From: Branchiostoma floridae
Taxonomy: Eukaryota; Chordata; Leptocardii; Amphioxiformes; Branchiostomatidae
Length of the DNA: 64,000 nucleotides
Reading direction: 5' to 3'
NCBI RefSeq assembly: GCF_000003815.2
Contig: NC_049980.1
Coordinates: forward strand, 24,487,808 to 24,551,807
Part shown: piece by piece, positions 25,085 through 64,000 of the stretch
How the letters are laid out: each line of letters starts with the position of its first letter
How positions within the stretch are numbered: the first letter of the stretch is position 1
Translations under genes and position numbers: made by a program
The notes under the pieces: model-generated
What the model saw: only the letters and a program-made list of their open reading frames with translations
The model's database searches: none
Told to the model about the DNA's origin: nothing

Positions 25085-27660
25085 CGGCCATTAGATCATA
25101 TTTCAGATTGTGATTATACTGTGGTTCCTTTGGTTCTCCCTAAGCCTCAATTGTTCCACTTGGCGGGTTGGTGTGCTAAACATATATTGTTACATTCCGA
25201 CGTCTGAATCGCCATTTTGTAAGTTATTCCGAAATCGCTGATGGTTTTCCATTAGGTTTTCTTTTCGAGGATTCCACGTTGACCTATGTCTAAAGACAAA
25301 AACTGTCATCGAGTTAGAAATAGAACAAAGCAATACGATTTGATAAAGGATATCATATCATCATGGAACAGATTTATGGGGCTGTTACTTAAGATTCAGT
25401 TCACATCTCAGGAACGACGACCGATATCTTCGGACTTAATTGGTGGGCGACAAACTGCTTTTACGGAAAGGCGCCACGCTTGCGTAACGTACGTGTGTTA
25501 GAAGGGACTGTCATTTTCAAGAAACGATAGCAAAGAAACGATACGTACGTTTATCTTTATCTCACAATACCAATTTTTCGATTTCATTTTCCTTTAACCA
25601 CAAGAGCTTTACAGAAGGCGTAAAAGAAAATTGAAAGCAAAGACATTCAGAAGACACGTCATGATAATGAGACTAATGACCATGATTGGTAGAAATCTAG
25701 ATCTGTACACATAATTATGTTAATGTTATGTGATGCTTTTGTGTTACAAAGTTTATCTTACTTAATATACATCACAGAAGGTGTGTGAAGTTTTTTTAAG
25801 CTGGAGCAAAATGGCTTTTAGTATAAATCTAGGGAATGATCGTTGGGAACAGGAGAAGTAACGCTCCGTATTTTTGCAAGGCAATGGGAACCGTTGAATA
25901 GTGTAAAGAAACCGAAGATTTGAAGTAGCCACAGCAATCTTGCATCTATATCTATCTAATACAAGTATTATAACGGCGGCATCTGGGGAATGTTGACAAT
26001 TACAACGCCGAAAGGTGCCTACGTACGGTGGAGTTTTCGTTCAGTCCGTTTTGCTTTTTAATACGTGTTGTCAACATTGATGCTGAAAATAATCATACCG
26101 GCCCATGTCTCATAACACTGACGGGAGTAAAACACACAACGTAACTCCAAGTTTACAGTATGCTTTTGGTAGTTTATTGGAAGATCGGTATGTAAACAGT
26201 AGATAGTGATATATCAACAACACGTATAATATTTCACTCTGGTCATCTCTTTGTTTGTACAGTTCCACGCCTGATTAAGGCCAGACCGCTACCGTGTAGC
26301 TCACCACAGTTGGTTTAGCCAGGAGGCTCCCCTAATTCAACATCTGTAACGTATTAGTCCTGAATGGACAGAGTTTTCATCATCACCTGACAAAAGCTTC
26401 GTCTACAACCTTACGATCTCTCACATTTTGTAAGAGGAAAACTTTTAGCTGATGCATTTTTCTTTGTTTGCCATCACCACTTGCATCGAAACGGTGAAAC
26501 CATCTATATGTGACATGCTCAAAACGTTGAAGAAAATACTTTTGTAATGTATCAAAGCGTACAAAAAAAAAGACAACAAATTTATTGGGGTCGGTTTACA
26601 CATACACGCGGGGCCTGCCATAAAAAAGGTCGATAACCCGGAATCTAACAACTTTTATCGATTGCATGTCTACGGTGAAATTATCATTGTGATCTTTTGT
26701 TATTCATATATATTATGTTAGCGTTAGTTGAACACATGGAAGTCTCCAAACCAAAACTGCGCACATCTAAGTTTTATGAAACTATCTAAATAAAGGCTTG
26801 CGGTAACCAAGGAGGTTTTTAAACCTGTGTTTTTTTAACCTCATTGTGGTAACGAATACGAAATCATCATAACGACACCAGCAGATGTGATTTGCATGGA
26901 CTGAGGAGCGGGTGTGAATTCTCAGGTTCAGTTTTGTTGTCGTTCACCATTAGATAACCTCCTGGATTGAACTTGTGGCATGGTGAACTGGATTCAACTT
27001 GACCAGTCTGCCTTGGGATGTGTCAACACCGTCACACAACTGGTCAGGTGCTAAAGCAGATGCGAAAATCAGCGTTTAATTGAAGTTATGGCATAACCAG
27101 CCAGGCTTGTGCCACGAGCATTTGCACCAAAGTTTATGGCCGCATATACGTATATGAAGTTATTCACAGCTAGTAGTATTCGGCAAGAAGCACTCCACGC
27201 AGATATGCCTAGCACTGCAGCTGCGATCACTCGACTGTATACATGTAATGTTCGTGCGGAGGGAGGGCACACAATAAACCAACTGCGTCATTGCATTTTT
27301 TTCCCACTAGAAAACCACTGTTAGCTTTTCACAATAAGGAGTTCTAAGCGATTGAATAAATGAAAAAAAAAAAAACAACAACGGTTTACATCAACAAGTC
27401 CGTCAACTGAAGTTATAAAACGACAATTACTTTCCTCAAGAAATTAAATATAAACAGGGGTAACAAACATAATTTTCTACCATTGTTTTGTTCAAGTGTA
27501 CACTTTTGTTTGGTTTCCAAATATTACGAAATGACTAAAAGCTATTTTCACGTACGGTTGATTAAATTCATCAAATGCCGTGTCATGTCTAATCCCAATG
27601 ATGAAAGAAACTCATGAAAAATCCATGAAGATAAATTCTGTCCCAGGAGGCGCTGCGTTG
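24061..27660. other. Intergenic spacer between divergent L3MBTL and PCMTD promoters
   Basis: No gene is recognised on either strand; the open frames are short and have no splice context. It contains an (AT)n microsatellite at about 25044-25083. Otherwise it is unremarkable unique sequence. Confidence 0.5.
25044..25083. repeat. (AT)n microsatellite
   Basis: About 19-20 uninterrupted AT dinucleotides follow an A run. Confidence 0.97.
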
Positions 27661-27662
27661 TC

Positions 27663-27754
27663 CCATGACGTCATGGTATGCTAATTACCCAGAGTGCCAT
27701 GTTTATATTTTGATTCAGTCCGGCAGACTTGCGAGCACATATTCCCGGGATAAG
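27663..27754 (+). promoter_or_regulatory. Probable PCMTD promoter (palindromic CRE) and non-coding first exon
   Basis: CCATGACGTCATGG (27663-27676) is a perfect palindrome around a full cAMP-response element (27666-27673), followed by ATGCTAAT, an octamer-like box. Downstream, GGGATAAG|GTAAGC at 27754/27755 is a good splice donor. The next strong plus-strand acceptor is at 30627, just before the PCMTD start. The arrangement fits a TATA-less promoter with a short untranslated first exon. Inference from motifs only. Confidence 0.45.
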
Positions 27755-28821
27755 GTAAGCATTTCAGCTCGATTTTCTCGGCAAATTGGCTTAAAACTTC
27801 GCAGATGCTACCCACGTCATGAGCAATATTTGTTCAGGCATCGAGGCGTGCTGTTACGGCGTGGTGCGTGGAATATTTGGGTAATTTTCTGTGTGATGTT
27901 TTGTCGGGACCAGTTCCCGTGCAAGATGTTTCTGCGTCTGGTCAGCTGGTCTGGTGTTTACATCCTTAGAAAATGGCGGCGGTAGAATCATGAAAAGGCA
28001 CACATGCTTGTTATCTATGGCGCATCTGGAGAAATGTCCCTTAAACAAGTGTCTCCGTTTCTGGAGCAAGATTGACAAAAGAAGATTTATCCTGTTCTTC
28101 TAGTTGAACGAGGTCAGAGAGATATATAAACAGCCCCCCTCCCCCTTCCCGATATCTCTGCTCTTGCGTCATACCTTTTAAAGGAACGCGCACTTCTTTT
28201 GCACGGGAAAAACAGCACAGGCGTTGTTACCATTTTATAACAGAGTTAAGAAAGACTACTAAACATTTGATAACGAACACGAAAAAACAAGCAACAAATT
28301 ATGTCACGCTTATTGTCATGAACTGACGAAGTGTGAATTTTCACAGGGGACTTCAAAAGTGCACCGTCGTAGCCCATCCTTTTCAATTCTTTGTGCTTTT
28401 GAGCTTCAAAGTTGTTTGATTCACATTTCTAAAAATGCCATTTTTTCACATTTTGTGTTTTGTCCAACTATCAGTATCAGAATTTATATGCTATACTGTG
28501 TAATATGGTCAGATCCAGGTCAGTAATATTGCCTCTCTTGTTGTTTTGTGTCAACATTCCACTGAAAGATGATGATGCTCAGTGAAAACATCCAGTCACC
28601 CTACAGAACATGTGATCTGCTCCTCATATCATCATCCTATTTTGTGTCAGTGAAGTTCAGCTCCATTTGCTGAAGGGCAGGTGATAGCAACCCTTTATTC
28701 AAGAGATGGCCCTCAGGTTCCTAAAGTGCACAGTGATGGCGAATCGCTTCTCTGTCATTATGCCTGATGAAGTCTAATATGCAAAGCGCTCTTGTCAAAT
28801 GGCTAGATTTGAAACTATATA

Positions 28822-28921
28822 NNNNNNNNNNNNNNNNNNNNNNNNNNNNNNNNNNNNNNNNNNNNNNNNNNNNNNNNNNNNNNNNNNNNNNNNNNNNNNN
28901 NNNNNNNNNNNNNNNNNNNNN
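28822..28921. other. Assembly gap, 100 N
   Basis: Exactly 100 N, so the true length is probably unknown. It lies in non-coding sequence upstream of PCMTD. Confidence 0.99.
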
Positions 28922-29322
28922 CAACAAGGTGTTAACTTTTTAATTGCAGATCAAAGGTGTCAAAAGATTCAATTGATTAAATCCAATTGACACCAATATA
29001 CAATATTGGTCAACATGCATTGAGTATAGAATTGGGTAGTTTAAAATCATCAATCATCAAAGTACATGTACAAGTGTTAGCTTTAAAATGGTGTATGCTT
29101 TTATGGCTGTCAATCTCTAATCTGTTACATGCTTACCAGGAACATGAAATATGCATCATGTCCTAATTGTAGGGTTATTGATTTTTTTTCAGTGGTGCCT
29201 GTTTTGATGTTATTTTATGGTCAGTGAGTTTTGTAAAGTATGTAGGAAAATTAGGGGAAGTGACTTTGACTGATGGATTTATATGGGTTGAAATGCTTCT
29301 TGGAATAAGTTATTAAACATAA

Positions 29323-30232
29323 TACAGTCAAACCTGTCTATAGCGGCCACTCAAGGGACTGGTCAAAATTGGCCACTATAGAGAGGTGGCCACTATAGAG
29401 AATATGCGAATTAATTGACCACAAACAATAAGTCACACATGGTTTTAGTACCCACTGGTCTTTATTTACATAATACAGTACTGTACATGTACTGCAATGA
29501 TTTTTACACTATATGTATTAAGAAAACAAAAGCTATAAAAAGTTTTAAATGTTCTACAGTTGATATTGTCTGAAGAGACCGGTATCGTCATATTTCTTTG
29601 ATCTTTCGTCTTGGATCCTTTGATACTTCGCCGTCCGTGTGTTCCCGCTCGCGTTCACACGTCAGATTCGCCCATTATGCTAATGTGGTACTCACAAGAA
29701 AAGTCTCGTCATTTAGACTTATCTCTTAATAAATGTAAGAATAAAATCCAAAATAGTCTAAAGATCATATCATTTTGTCTTTGTAACAATTTATTTAGAA
29801 AGTTTTTGTGGTGTAAATTAACCTAAGCGATAGTGTATTAAAAAGTAACTTTACCACAATTTACCGCTCCGTAATATTGGTGTCGTCTGTTGACCTTATA
29901 TGACCTCGTTTGCCAGCGGGTATGGATAGCGCCAGTTTACGAAGTTTTGTTTTGAAAATGAATTAACGAGGTTTTAAATCCGGCGTAGGGTGACGATACA
30001 GCCGCTGTATATGGCCGAACGCGTGCCGAAACATAGATCAGCGGTCCGCGTGGCCGTATCGGCAGTGTTTTTGTATCTGCGGGACCGGAAATCGTGTGGC
30101 CGTGGCCGCGTTGGACAGGTGGCCGCTAAGCCTATTTCTTAATCATTACGAATCCAAGGGACCAACAAAAAGTGGCCACTATGGGCAGGTGGCCGGTATG
30201 CAAAGGTGGCCGCTAATACAGGTTTGACTGTA
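29323..30232. mobile_element. Non-autonomous DNA transposon, ~910 bp, ends TACAGTCAAACCTGT
   Basis: The left end TACAGTCAAACCTGT and right end ACAGGTTTGACTGTA (30218-30232) are perfect 15-bp inverted repeats. Inside both ends lie several copies of a GGTGGCCACTAT / GGCCACTATAG module in inverted orientation. The centre has a CpG-rich block near 29930-30120 unlike its surroundings. No transposase is encoded. Repeats with these ends occur in several invertebrate genomes (from memory). Confidence 0.85.
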
Positions 30233-30627
30233 CATACAATTTATGCCAGATGCAGCAGACATGTTTTTCCAATGTTTTACTGCAGCAGCTGTACTACAAA
30301 ATAATTTTATCCAAAAGCACCACAAAAACCTCCTTTCCCATCACACCATGAAGTCCCCAAGAAAATAGGTTAACTTTTATTAAGTTAGGCTTGTTATTGT
30401 TGTTTCACAAAGTACATGAGAAGCATATTGTAATTGTTTATTTCCCAATATTGTGAATGTTGTGCACCATCAATGGATTGTGGTCTTTTACTGATTACAA
30501 ACCCTTGGGCTATGTATAGTTTAACCAGGTATGATATGAAGTCTTCAGATAGATGTTATTTTCCTACCTACCTGTACTATATTTTTGTAGTTTCAAATGT
30601 TGTTATTCTTTTTTTTGCTCCTTCAGG

Positions 30628-36151
<5,524 letters not shown>

Positions 36152-36905
36152 ACGTAAGCACTGACCTTAGACTTAAGTATATTTATATATCTGATGTTAG
36201 ACAAGAAACAGCTATCATAGTGTATTTACGCATCATTTTTTCTGTTCCATTACTTATCCTGAGTAAAAAGCTCTTTATTCTGTCCTTTAGCATATAAGAC
36301 TTTAGCTTTGATACTATCCAATCAGTAGACTGCATCCTTGCAGAAATTAGTTATCACAGATCATGTTAATCCAATGATATTTTTAGCAACTCTGTTCAAT
36401 ATCTTGTTTTCCCAAATCATCTTAGCTGTAAATACTAAGCTTAGCTTATAATTAGTTGCAAAATATTAAGAGTAGGCATGGAAACTGTTGTCCAGGGGAA
36501 GGAACACTTGCTTTAAACCCTTCCGAAGTTTTGGCTGAAAGTATCACACCATAAGAGAGCACTATAGGTATCTTGTAATGTTAAAAAAACACAACTAGAA
36601 AACCTCAGGGGTGGAAAATAGCAGCAAAAAGGTGATATCAGAAGAACACAAAGCACAACTGTTACAAAGAATGCTTGAAAGTTCCTGACTATATTTGTGA
36701 CTGTCCATATAAAATACTAGGCTGTGAGTGAACAGTCTTACTCGAGACGGTTGCTCCATTGCTTACATTGTTTACCAGTACTGGTAGTACCTGGTGAAGC
36801 TTGTAAATTGTACAAACATGTATTGAATGCTTATGTCACCAAAATTCAACATTGATTACTTTCCGTCATTACAACATTACTCAATGAACACGGCTGTTTG
36901 TACAA

Positions 36906-36911
36906 AATAAA
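36906..36911 (+). terminator. Probable PCMTD polyadenylation signal
   Basis: A canonical AATAAA lies 755 nt after the stop codon in AT-rich sequence with no nearer canonical hexamer noticed. Support is the hexamer only. Confidence 0.4.
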
Positions 36912-38921
36912 CACCCTTCTGATGCAATTGAATATTTAATGTACGAAATCATACATCCATACATACTTCCTCTCATAATCAAGTTTATTTCTGCCGGTGA
37001 TGTCATAGTAAACACGCCACATGTTCAACCTTTTTTCGCCAGCAGTGATATTAAGTTCTGAAGTGGCTGCCGGTGATAGCATCACGGTTGGAACAAGAAG
37101 TATGATTTGCGAGGTTAGATGGTCAATAACATGGGTGTATATTTTGTACAAAGATCTGCGTCTATGGAAAAATACTTATGATGGTTGCCTTTCACCAGGA
37201 ACTGTTGTATTTTAGTGTCTGACTGACTCATTGGTGACATACATGTAAACACTTGAAGCCTGTGCACCAATACCTGAGTGATGTTCTCATTACCAAGTCC
37301 TGCGTATCTCATGAGAGGTGCCTTAACACCAACTGTATGTAGATCACATTCACATCTGAAGTATGATTTACAACATCAACACTACTGGTTTCTGTCAAGA
37401 GCAGAGCTTGCATGTACTTCAATATTACTGTGGTGTACATGTTACGCACATGTAGTTTATCACATTCAAGAGGATATATTGTTAACAGTGCTTACACGCA
37501 CTATCAATGAACAGTCAAGTACTAGTAACACTCTGGTGTATTAAATTTTAGTCACTAATTTAGGACAGTCTGGCAATGATTACTTGTAATTTTTGCAAAT
37601 TGTGCAAATCATTGTCTCTTTCAATTTATCCTCAAGGTCACAATCATGCATGCTGCTAGCTAATGCTGTGTTATATCTTCTTAAAATATCATATTTAGAG
37701 CTTTCCAAGGCTGTTAACATTCCACACTATTACTACCCTTGTTTTGTGATGCAATAATTATCCAAGTGTTGAGCCCTGATGTTTGATGTATGTTTGTTAT
37801 GAAAATATTGCAGTGATGTTTCTGTGTTCTCAATGAACACTTGAACTTGTTGCCTTTTGAATAGTCATGTTTGGTTGAAACTTGAAAAGCTTCATTTAGC
37901 TTAAAAATTGATAGGTTACAAAGGACACATTTTCTTTTGAAATACATTTGTATCTGTAACGTGAAAGAGTTAGTAGTATTTTTTCGAGTTTTGTTTGCTG
38001 TTGTTTTTGAGTTTTTGTTAGGTAAACATAAAATTGTCCATGTGTTATAGTATCTTCTCGCTCAACTTTGACTGCACCAAATCAAACCACTGGTATGACT
38101 ATGGTGGTTCAAACACAAGTGATCTATAAAGGCTACCCCACCAGACCTTTCTGTTTGGGGTAGGCTCATGCACATACCAAGATTCAGCTGAAATGGTAGT
38201 TTTGTAGAAAGTGCAAAAGTGTAGGTGGAATATTGTATTGAGTTTGAGTCATGGCTTCATGTGTAAACTGCAGTGATGGGAGCAAAATTCTAAGGCTGAA
38301 CTCCAATCATTATGATGATGTCGAATGTTTGATGGTAAAATGACAACTGGGATTGATATGTTGTCTCTGCGTGGCTCTGAGTTCATCCCATTGCACAACA
38401 GTATGTGCATGTGCTCAGAGTCTGAACTATTGCATTTAGGTGTCTAGATATATGCCAAATGTTGGGGAGAAGTCTACAGGAGTTATATTACTGTAGGTGT
38501 TTGTTGCGATGTATGCTACCACCAAGGAACTTGTATCTGATACAGAGACTGTAAGACTTTGCAAGTTAAGTATAACTAGTTCTTGTAGAAATGTCGTGAT
38601 CAAAGCATGACAGAAACATTGTACTATGATGGTGTGCTGCCAATGTTTGTGGTAATTCAGAGAAGTCCTAGATATACAAGGAGTTCATTGGATAGAGAGA
38701 TTGCTGTACATGTACATACATAGCCAAACATGTATTAAAGAATGCTGGTCATTGTTTTCAGCATGTATTTATAGCAGTTCTGTACCTGTAAAACTTTGCA
38801 AAACAAAGCAAGTAGTGGAGCAAAATAATATAAACCAAGATTGTTGTATACCTCTGGTCTTGTTGCTATCACTGTACCTAATGTCAGGATGAGTGAGCCC
38901 AGGAAGGCCCAGCAATCAGAG

Positions 38922-39333
38922 TTAGGGGTGGGTACCGGTACAAAACTGGTTTTTCTTATTGGACCAGTCCGGAAAAAAATTTGGTGGATCAAATGTTGGA
39001 CCTATTAGAAAATAAACAGATTATATGATCAGGAATTCACAAGTTTTGGGGCTTACCTGTCAACGAAAATAACAATAGCAAAGCATAGTAGAGGTTATAT
39101 TCCTTTCTACAAAGTTTTTAAGTCAATCAAACAGAGGCAGTTAGTCTTTTAAGATTTTAGAATGCCAGTGGGAGTCAAATAGTCCACAAAACATACTTCT
39201 TTGTGGCGAAATGAACCATTGTTTTGAGTATTCTTCATTCTCATGTTCTCTCATACTGAATCGGGTCCAGACCTGGACCTGATCCTCTGCACCTGAACCG
39301 GACCTGAATTTTCTGTACCGGTACCCACCCCTA
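38922..39333. mobile_element. MITE, ~412 bp, ends TAGGGGTGGGTACCGGTACA
   Basis: The left end TAGGGGTGGGTACCGGTACA and right end TGTACCGGTACCCACCCCTA (39314-39333) are perfect 20-bp inverted repeats. The subterminal parts are also partly complementary (ACTGGTTTTTC..., GGACCAGTCCGG versus CCGGACCTGAATTTTC). No coding capacity, so a non-autonomous DNA transposon. Confidence 0.85.
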
Positions 39334-42300
39334 GTCAGAATGCTTACAAGTTTCAGTTAACTGATACATATGCCCCACCACATTAATCCAATCTCTGCCC
39401 CTCCCCCATCAACACGGAGCTTGGGACGAAAAATGAGTACACAACCATTTCATCCTTTGTGTATCAGACATTTAATTCTTCCACTTAAAATGGCCCAAAT
39501 TTCTTTGGCTAAGTCACAAGTACAACACATGCAGATGGTAGGACAATCTTTCCATGTCCTGGTATACAAAACAGTTGAAGTTGCACATGCACAAGGACAA
39601 GCACAAATATGCACTGATCATTGCAATAAAAATTTGAAATATTTCACAAATTTAGTGACTATCATCATTTTCAGCATTACATTGACTATCTTCTACAGCT
39701 ATACTCTAGCTCTGATTTTGTCAGCTTGTGTCATACAAAATAAGCGCAGATACAAATACAACTGAGTCTTCGGTGAAAAATGACAATAAATAATATAAAT
39801 ATAGTGACAAAATGTTAATAGCATTATAAATTCTACATCACGAAACTTCCAAAATATACTACATTCAAAAATTCTATACTTACAAATATACTACTCAATA
39901 GAATGGTCACTTGAATGTGAAATGATTCTTGAAATTTCCATAACATTCTAAAGAATGTGTAATTAAATCCATGAGTTTATTCTAAAGGAGTCTGCAGCAG
40001 AATAAATAGCACAAAAATAAAGACCCCCTGAACACTTCAATAAATTATTATATATATCCTCTGGTCAAAGTATTGTACTTCTTATACTTGAGGAATATCC
40101 AAGGAATAGTCAAGTTGTTTGAATAATATATCCACAGAAATATTCACTTTGAATCCTTGCATTCTTTACCCTCTCTAGGGTCAAGAACACTCAAGTTTGG
40201 CAAGTGTCTTTTTGTGCACCTCAGCGTTTCAATTATGGCTTGCCTGAGACACCAACTACTACTTCCACTAACACTCGATGCTTGTGCTAAGCTTGCCACA
40301 ATGCAAAATGTCCACAAAAATGATCAACTGCACAATGTGATGCTTAATCTAGATTGCCACCAATCAGAAGCCGCTCACTGTATTACCATAACGTACCTAA
40401 CGTGGTTGATTTAAAACTCAACCATCTTTAGAAAACATTTAAATGCCTGGAGGAATGCCCATTTCGCCAGAAAGAGTGAGCTACAGTCTGTTGTCCATAT
40501 TACCTATTAGTTCTCTCAGTTTATACAGCAGTAGCTAAAACCATACCAATTACTTGTACCTAAATATCTTCATGACTTGTTTGGTGAGTAAAAATCCCTC
40601 CCAGGACACAACTAGGAAAGTCCTTGACTGAAGCAGTCTGTCTACGTAGAAATTGAAGTTGGTCTAACCACAACACACAACTGTATAGCTAGTAAAATGT
40701 GTCCTAGTTCATCTTCCTTTTGGTTCAGAGAAATGGAAAATGTCTTATATCAGGTAACATGAAGACTTGCCACATACATGATGTGTACTGGAAGGTATGT
40801 TTGAAAAATCATTTTCCATCTCCGTGTATATACCACAAAAACCAGACCAGTGTGCTGTCTGCTCCAACCTTGACTCCCCTCTTTGGACCTAGTTCAGCTT
40901 TCACATTACAAAATGAGATATATCATGTGATTGCACCTAGTATGTGATTGTGTTATCTACAATGAGTATAGTTTGGAATGTATGAGAGTAAACAGATGGG
41001 GTTTTCTGCTGTGTATCACAATATCTGTTCCTTCATTGCACTATCCACATCATAACTGACATGTAGGAATATCTATACAACTGATTGGTTGACTTTTTGA
41101 ATACTGTTATAGTCTGTACAGAATGTAGCTTATCAGAAATGTCACTATTACACATGCTATTGTGGTTACCTCTAGTTTGGTTTTCTGACACGGGCACTGA
41201 ATGGGGCATCTGGGAATAATACTAATAAATAGATAAAGAAGTTTCAGCAAAAGATAGTTATAAACTTTAAGTTGTCTGTTCAGAATTCTGCCAACCATAC
41301 CAAAATGTTCGGCATTAGACAAGTTATGTTACTACATGTGTAAAACTTCACTAACACCCCTATCATGTTATTTAAGCACTGCAGAGTTTCAATATGAGCT
41401 ATCATGGAGGACAGAAAGTAGGGGGTCACAGTTTACAGCTGAATCAGGAGGCAGCCATGTACAGGTGTGGTGACATCTATGTGACTACTATTCCACAACT
41501 GTATCTAACCAACAGTTGAGTCAAGGAAGGTCTAGCATGTATATATTACACTGCTATCAAGCCATTAGGCTGTGCCTGGTACCCATATATCTCTCATATG
41601 TTTAGCAAAGCAATGATTGCATGCTTATGTACTGCAAGTGTTGTGTGCTATCATTAAACATCATTGTCATTCAAAGTATGTTCCTATGTTCCTAGAATCA
41701 TTAAAACATTTGTTAACTAAATCTGCATATCGTATTAAATAGTATTCATACCACATAATCCAAATGCACAACGGATATGTCACAATGCATCATAGAAGTC
41801 TAATACATCACAATTATACCACTTTTGTACTAATGTCGTATTTACAATGTTGAAATTCATTCATACATGTACAAATGTAGCATGTGAATGATGTGATACA
41901 TAACATTATGCATTTTTTGTTTGGAACAAAACTTCATCTATCAAGTACTGCAAGTTTTACATAATTCTGTCTCTGTTGCACTTGTTTGATGTTATACTGT
42001 ATAATAAACTTTTCCTAAATATCTTTGAGGAGATTTCTAAAAGGATTTCTAACATTATAAAAAGACTCCATGTCTTCCACATTAAAACAACATGTTGAAA
42101 CAATTAATTTTAACTGCTGTATCAAGAAAAAGTCAAAATCATTTATAATCCAACCTGATTTCATCATTTCCCAATCACAACCTAGGATTTAAAATACAAT
42201 GGTTGCCATAACATGATCATCATAAGAAATCAGCCAATCGGGCCGGCTTTTCCAATTCACAGTACATCACTAGCCCATCGGCCGAAACAACCCAATCACA

Positions 42301-42359
42301 GCCTTGTATCTAAAATGCTACTTTTGTTGCCGACAAGGGGAGAATGTCTTATCAAGAAA

Positions 42360-63820
<21,461 letters not shown>

Positions 63821-64000
63821 CTACAGGAGGAAAACAAAACAAAAACAAACATCAGTATAAGTTGACTTCAATAGATACAGAAGTCTTCTTAACAATGTTC
63901 ACATGTTACTTTTACCAGCACAAATGCTCTGAAAACCATGCAACAATACTGAACGCAAGAAGTTGTAAGCAGCAATTAAAACTATGAGTTACCACTCCCT

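Larger units (their letters stand above)
27755..30627 (+). other. Probable 5' intron of PCMTD
   Basis: No coding exon is seen. It contains a 100-N gap (28822-28921, the usual placeholder for unknown length) and a 910-bp inverted-terminal-repeat element (29323-30232). It ends in a strong acceptor (T-rich tract, then GCTCCTTCAG at 30618-30627). Confidence 0.45.
36152..42359. other. Spacer between the convergent 3' ends of PCMTD and MYT1
   Basis: The PCMTD 3'UTR probably extends to the AATAAA at 36906-36911. The MYT1 3'UTR comes in from the right, but no clear polyadenylation signal could be chosen. No coding exon was found on either strand. A MITE lies at 38922-39333; the rest is AT-rich unique sequence. 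Confidence 0.5.

Overview
The window is a stretch of intron-rich animal genome, most likely a cephalochordate (amphioxus, Branchiostoma). There are three multi-exon genes with many short exons, short AT-rich introns and several small DNA-transposon derivatives. Each gene resembles all vertebrate paralogues of its family at once, as expected of a single pre-duplication orthologue. The species call is inference: nothing was searched.

Layout. (1) 1-3629 is non-coding, probably UTR and intergenic sequence. (2) 3630-15017, minus strand, is an L(3)MBT-like chromatin reader. Its 22 coding exons carry an FCS finger, three MBT repeats, two MYT1-type CCHHC fingers and a C-terminal SAM domain. A likely non-coding first exon lies near 23970-24060, leaving a first intron of about 9 kb that holds repeats. 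(3) 24061-27660 is a spacer between two divergent promoters; a palindromic CRE at 27666-27673 sits just before the probable first exon of the next gene. (4) 30960-36151, plus strand, is a PCMTD-type methyltransferase-fold protein (345 residues, five coding exons) with a C-terminal BC-box/Cullin-box pair. Its last intron holds a young Penelope-like insertion and a second repeat. (5) 36152-42359 is the spacer between the convergent 3' ends of PCMTD and MYT1 and contains a MITE. (6) 42360 to beyond 63820, minus strand, is a MYT1/MYT1L/ST18-family transcription factor with seven CCHHC fingers, the MYT1 domain and a C-terminal coiled coil. Its 5' end lies outside the window.

The most interesting signals are linked. 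PCMTD and MYT1 are neighbours, as (from memory) PCMTD2-MYT1 and PCMTD1-ST18 are in human. L3MBTL and MYT1, the two CCHHC-finger genes, lie within the same 60 kb. Their finger exons share an unusual architecture: phase-2 borders, with an intron splitting the same Ser codon of the finger. The L3MBTL gene carries two different CCHHC fingers that, as I recall, are divided between vertebrate L3MBTL1 and L3MBTL3/4. Functionally, L3MBTL reads lower methyl-lysine and compacts chromatin, MYT1-family proteins are neural repressors or activators, and PCMTD is thought to be a CUL5 substrate receptor. No shared pathway can be shown from the sequence.

Three assembly gaps (4934-5195, 28822-28921, 56841-57337) limit the reading. 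Two of them fall on CCHHC finger exons.
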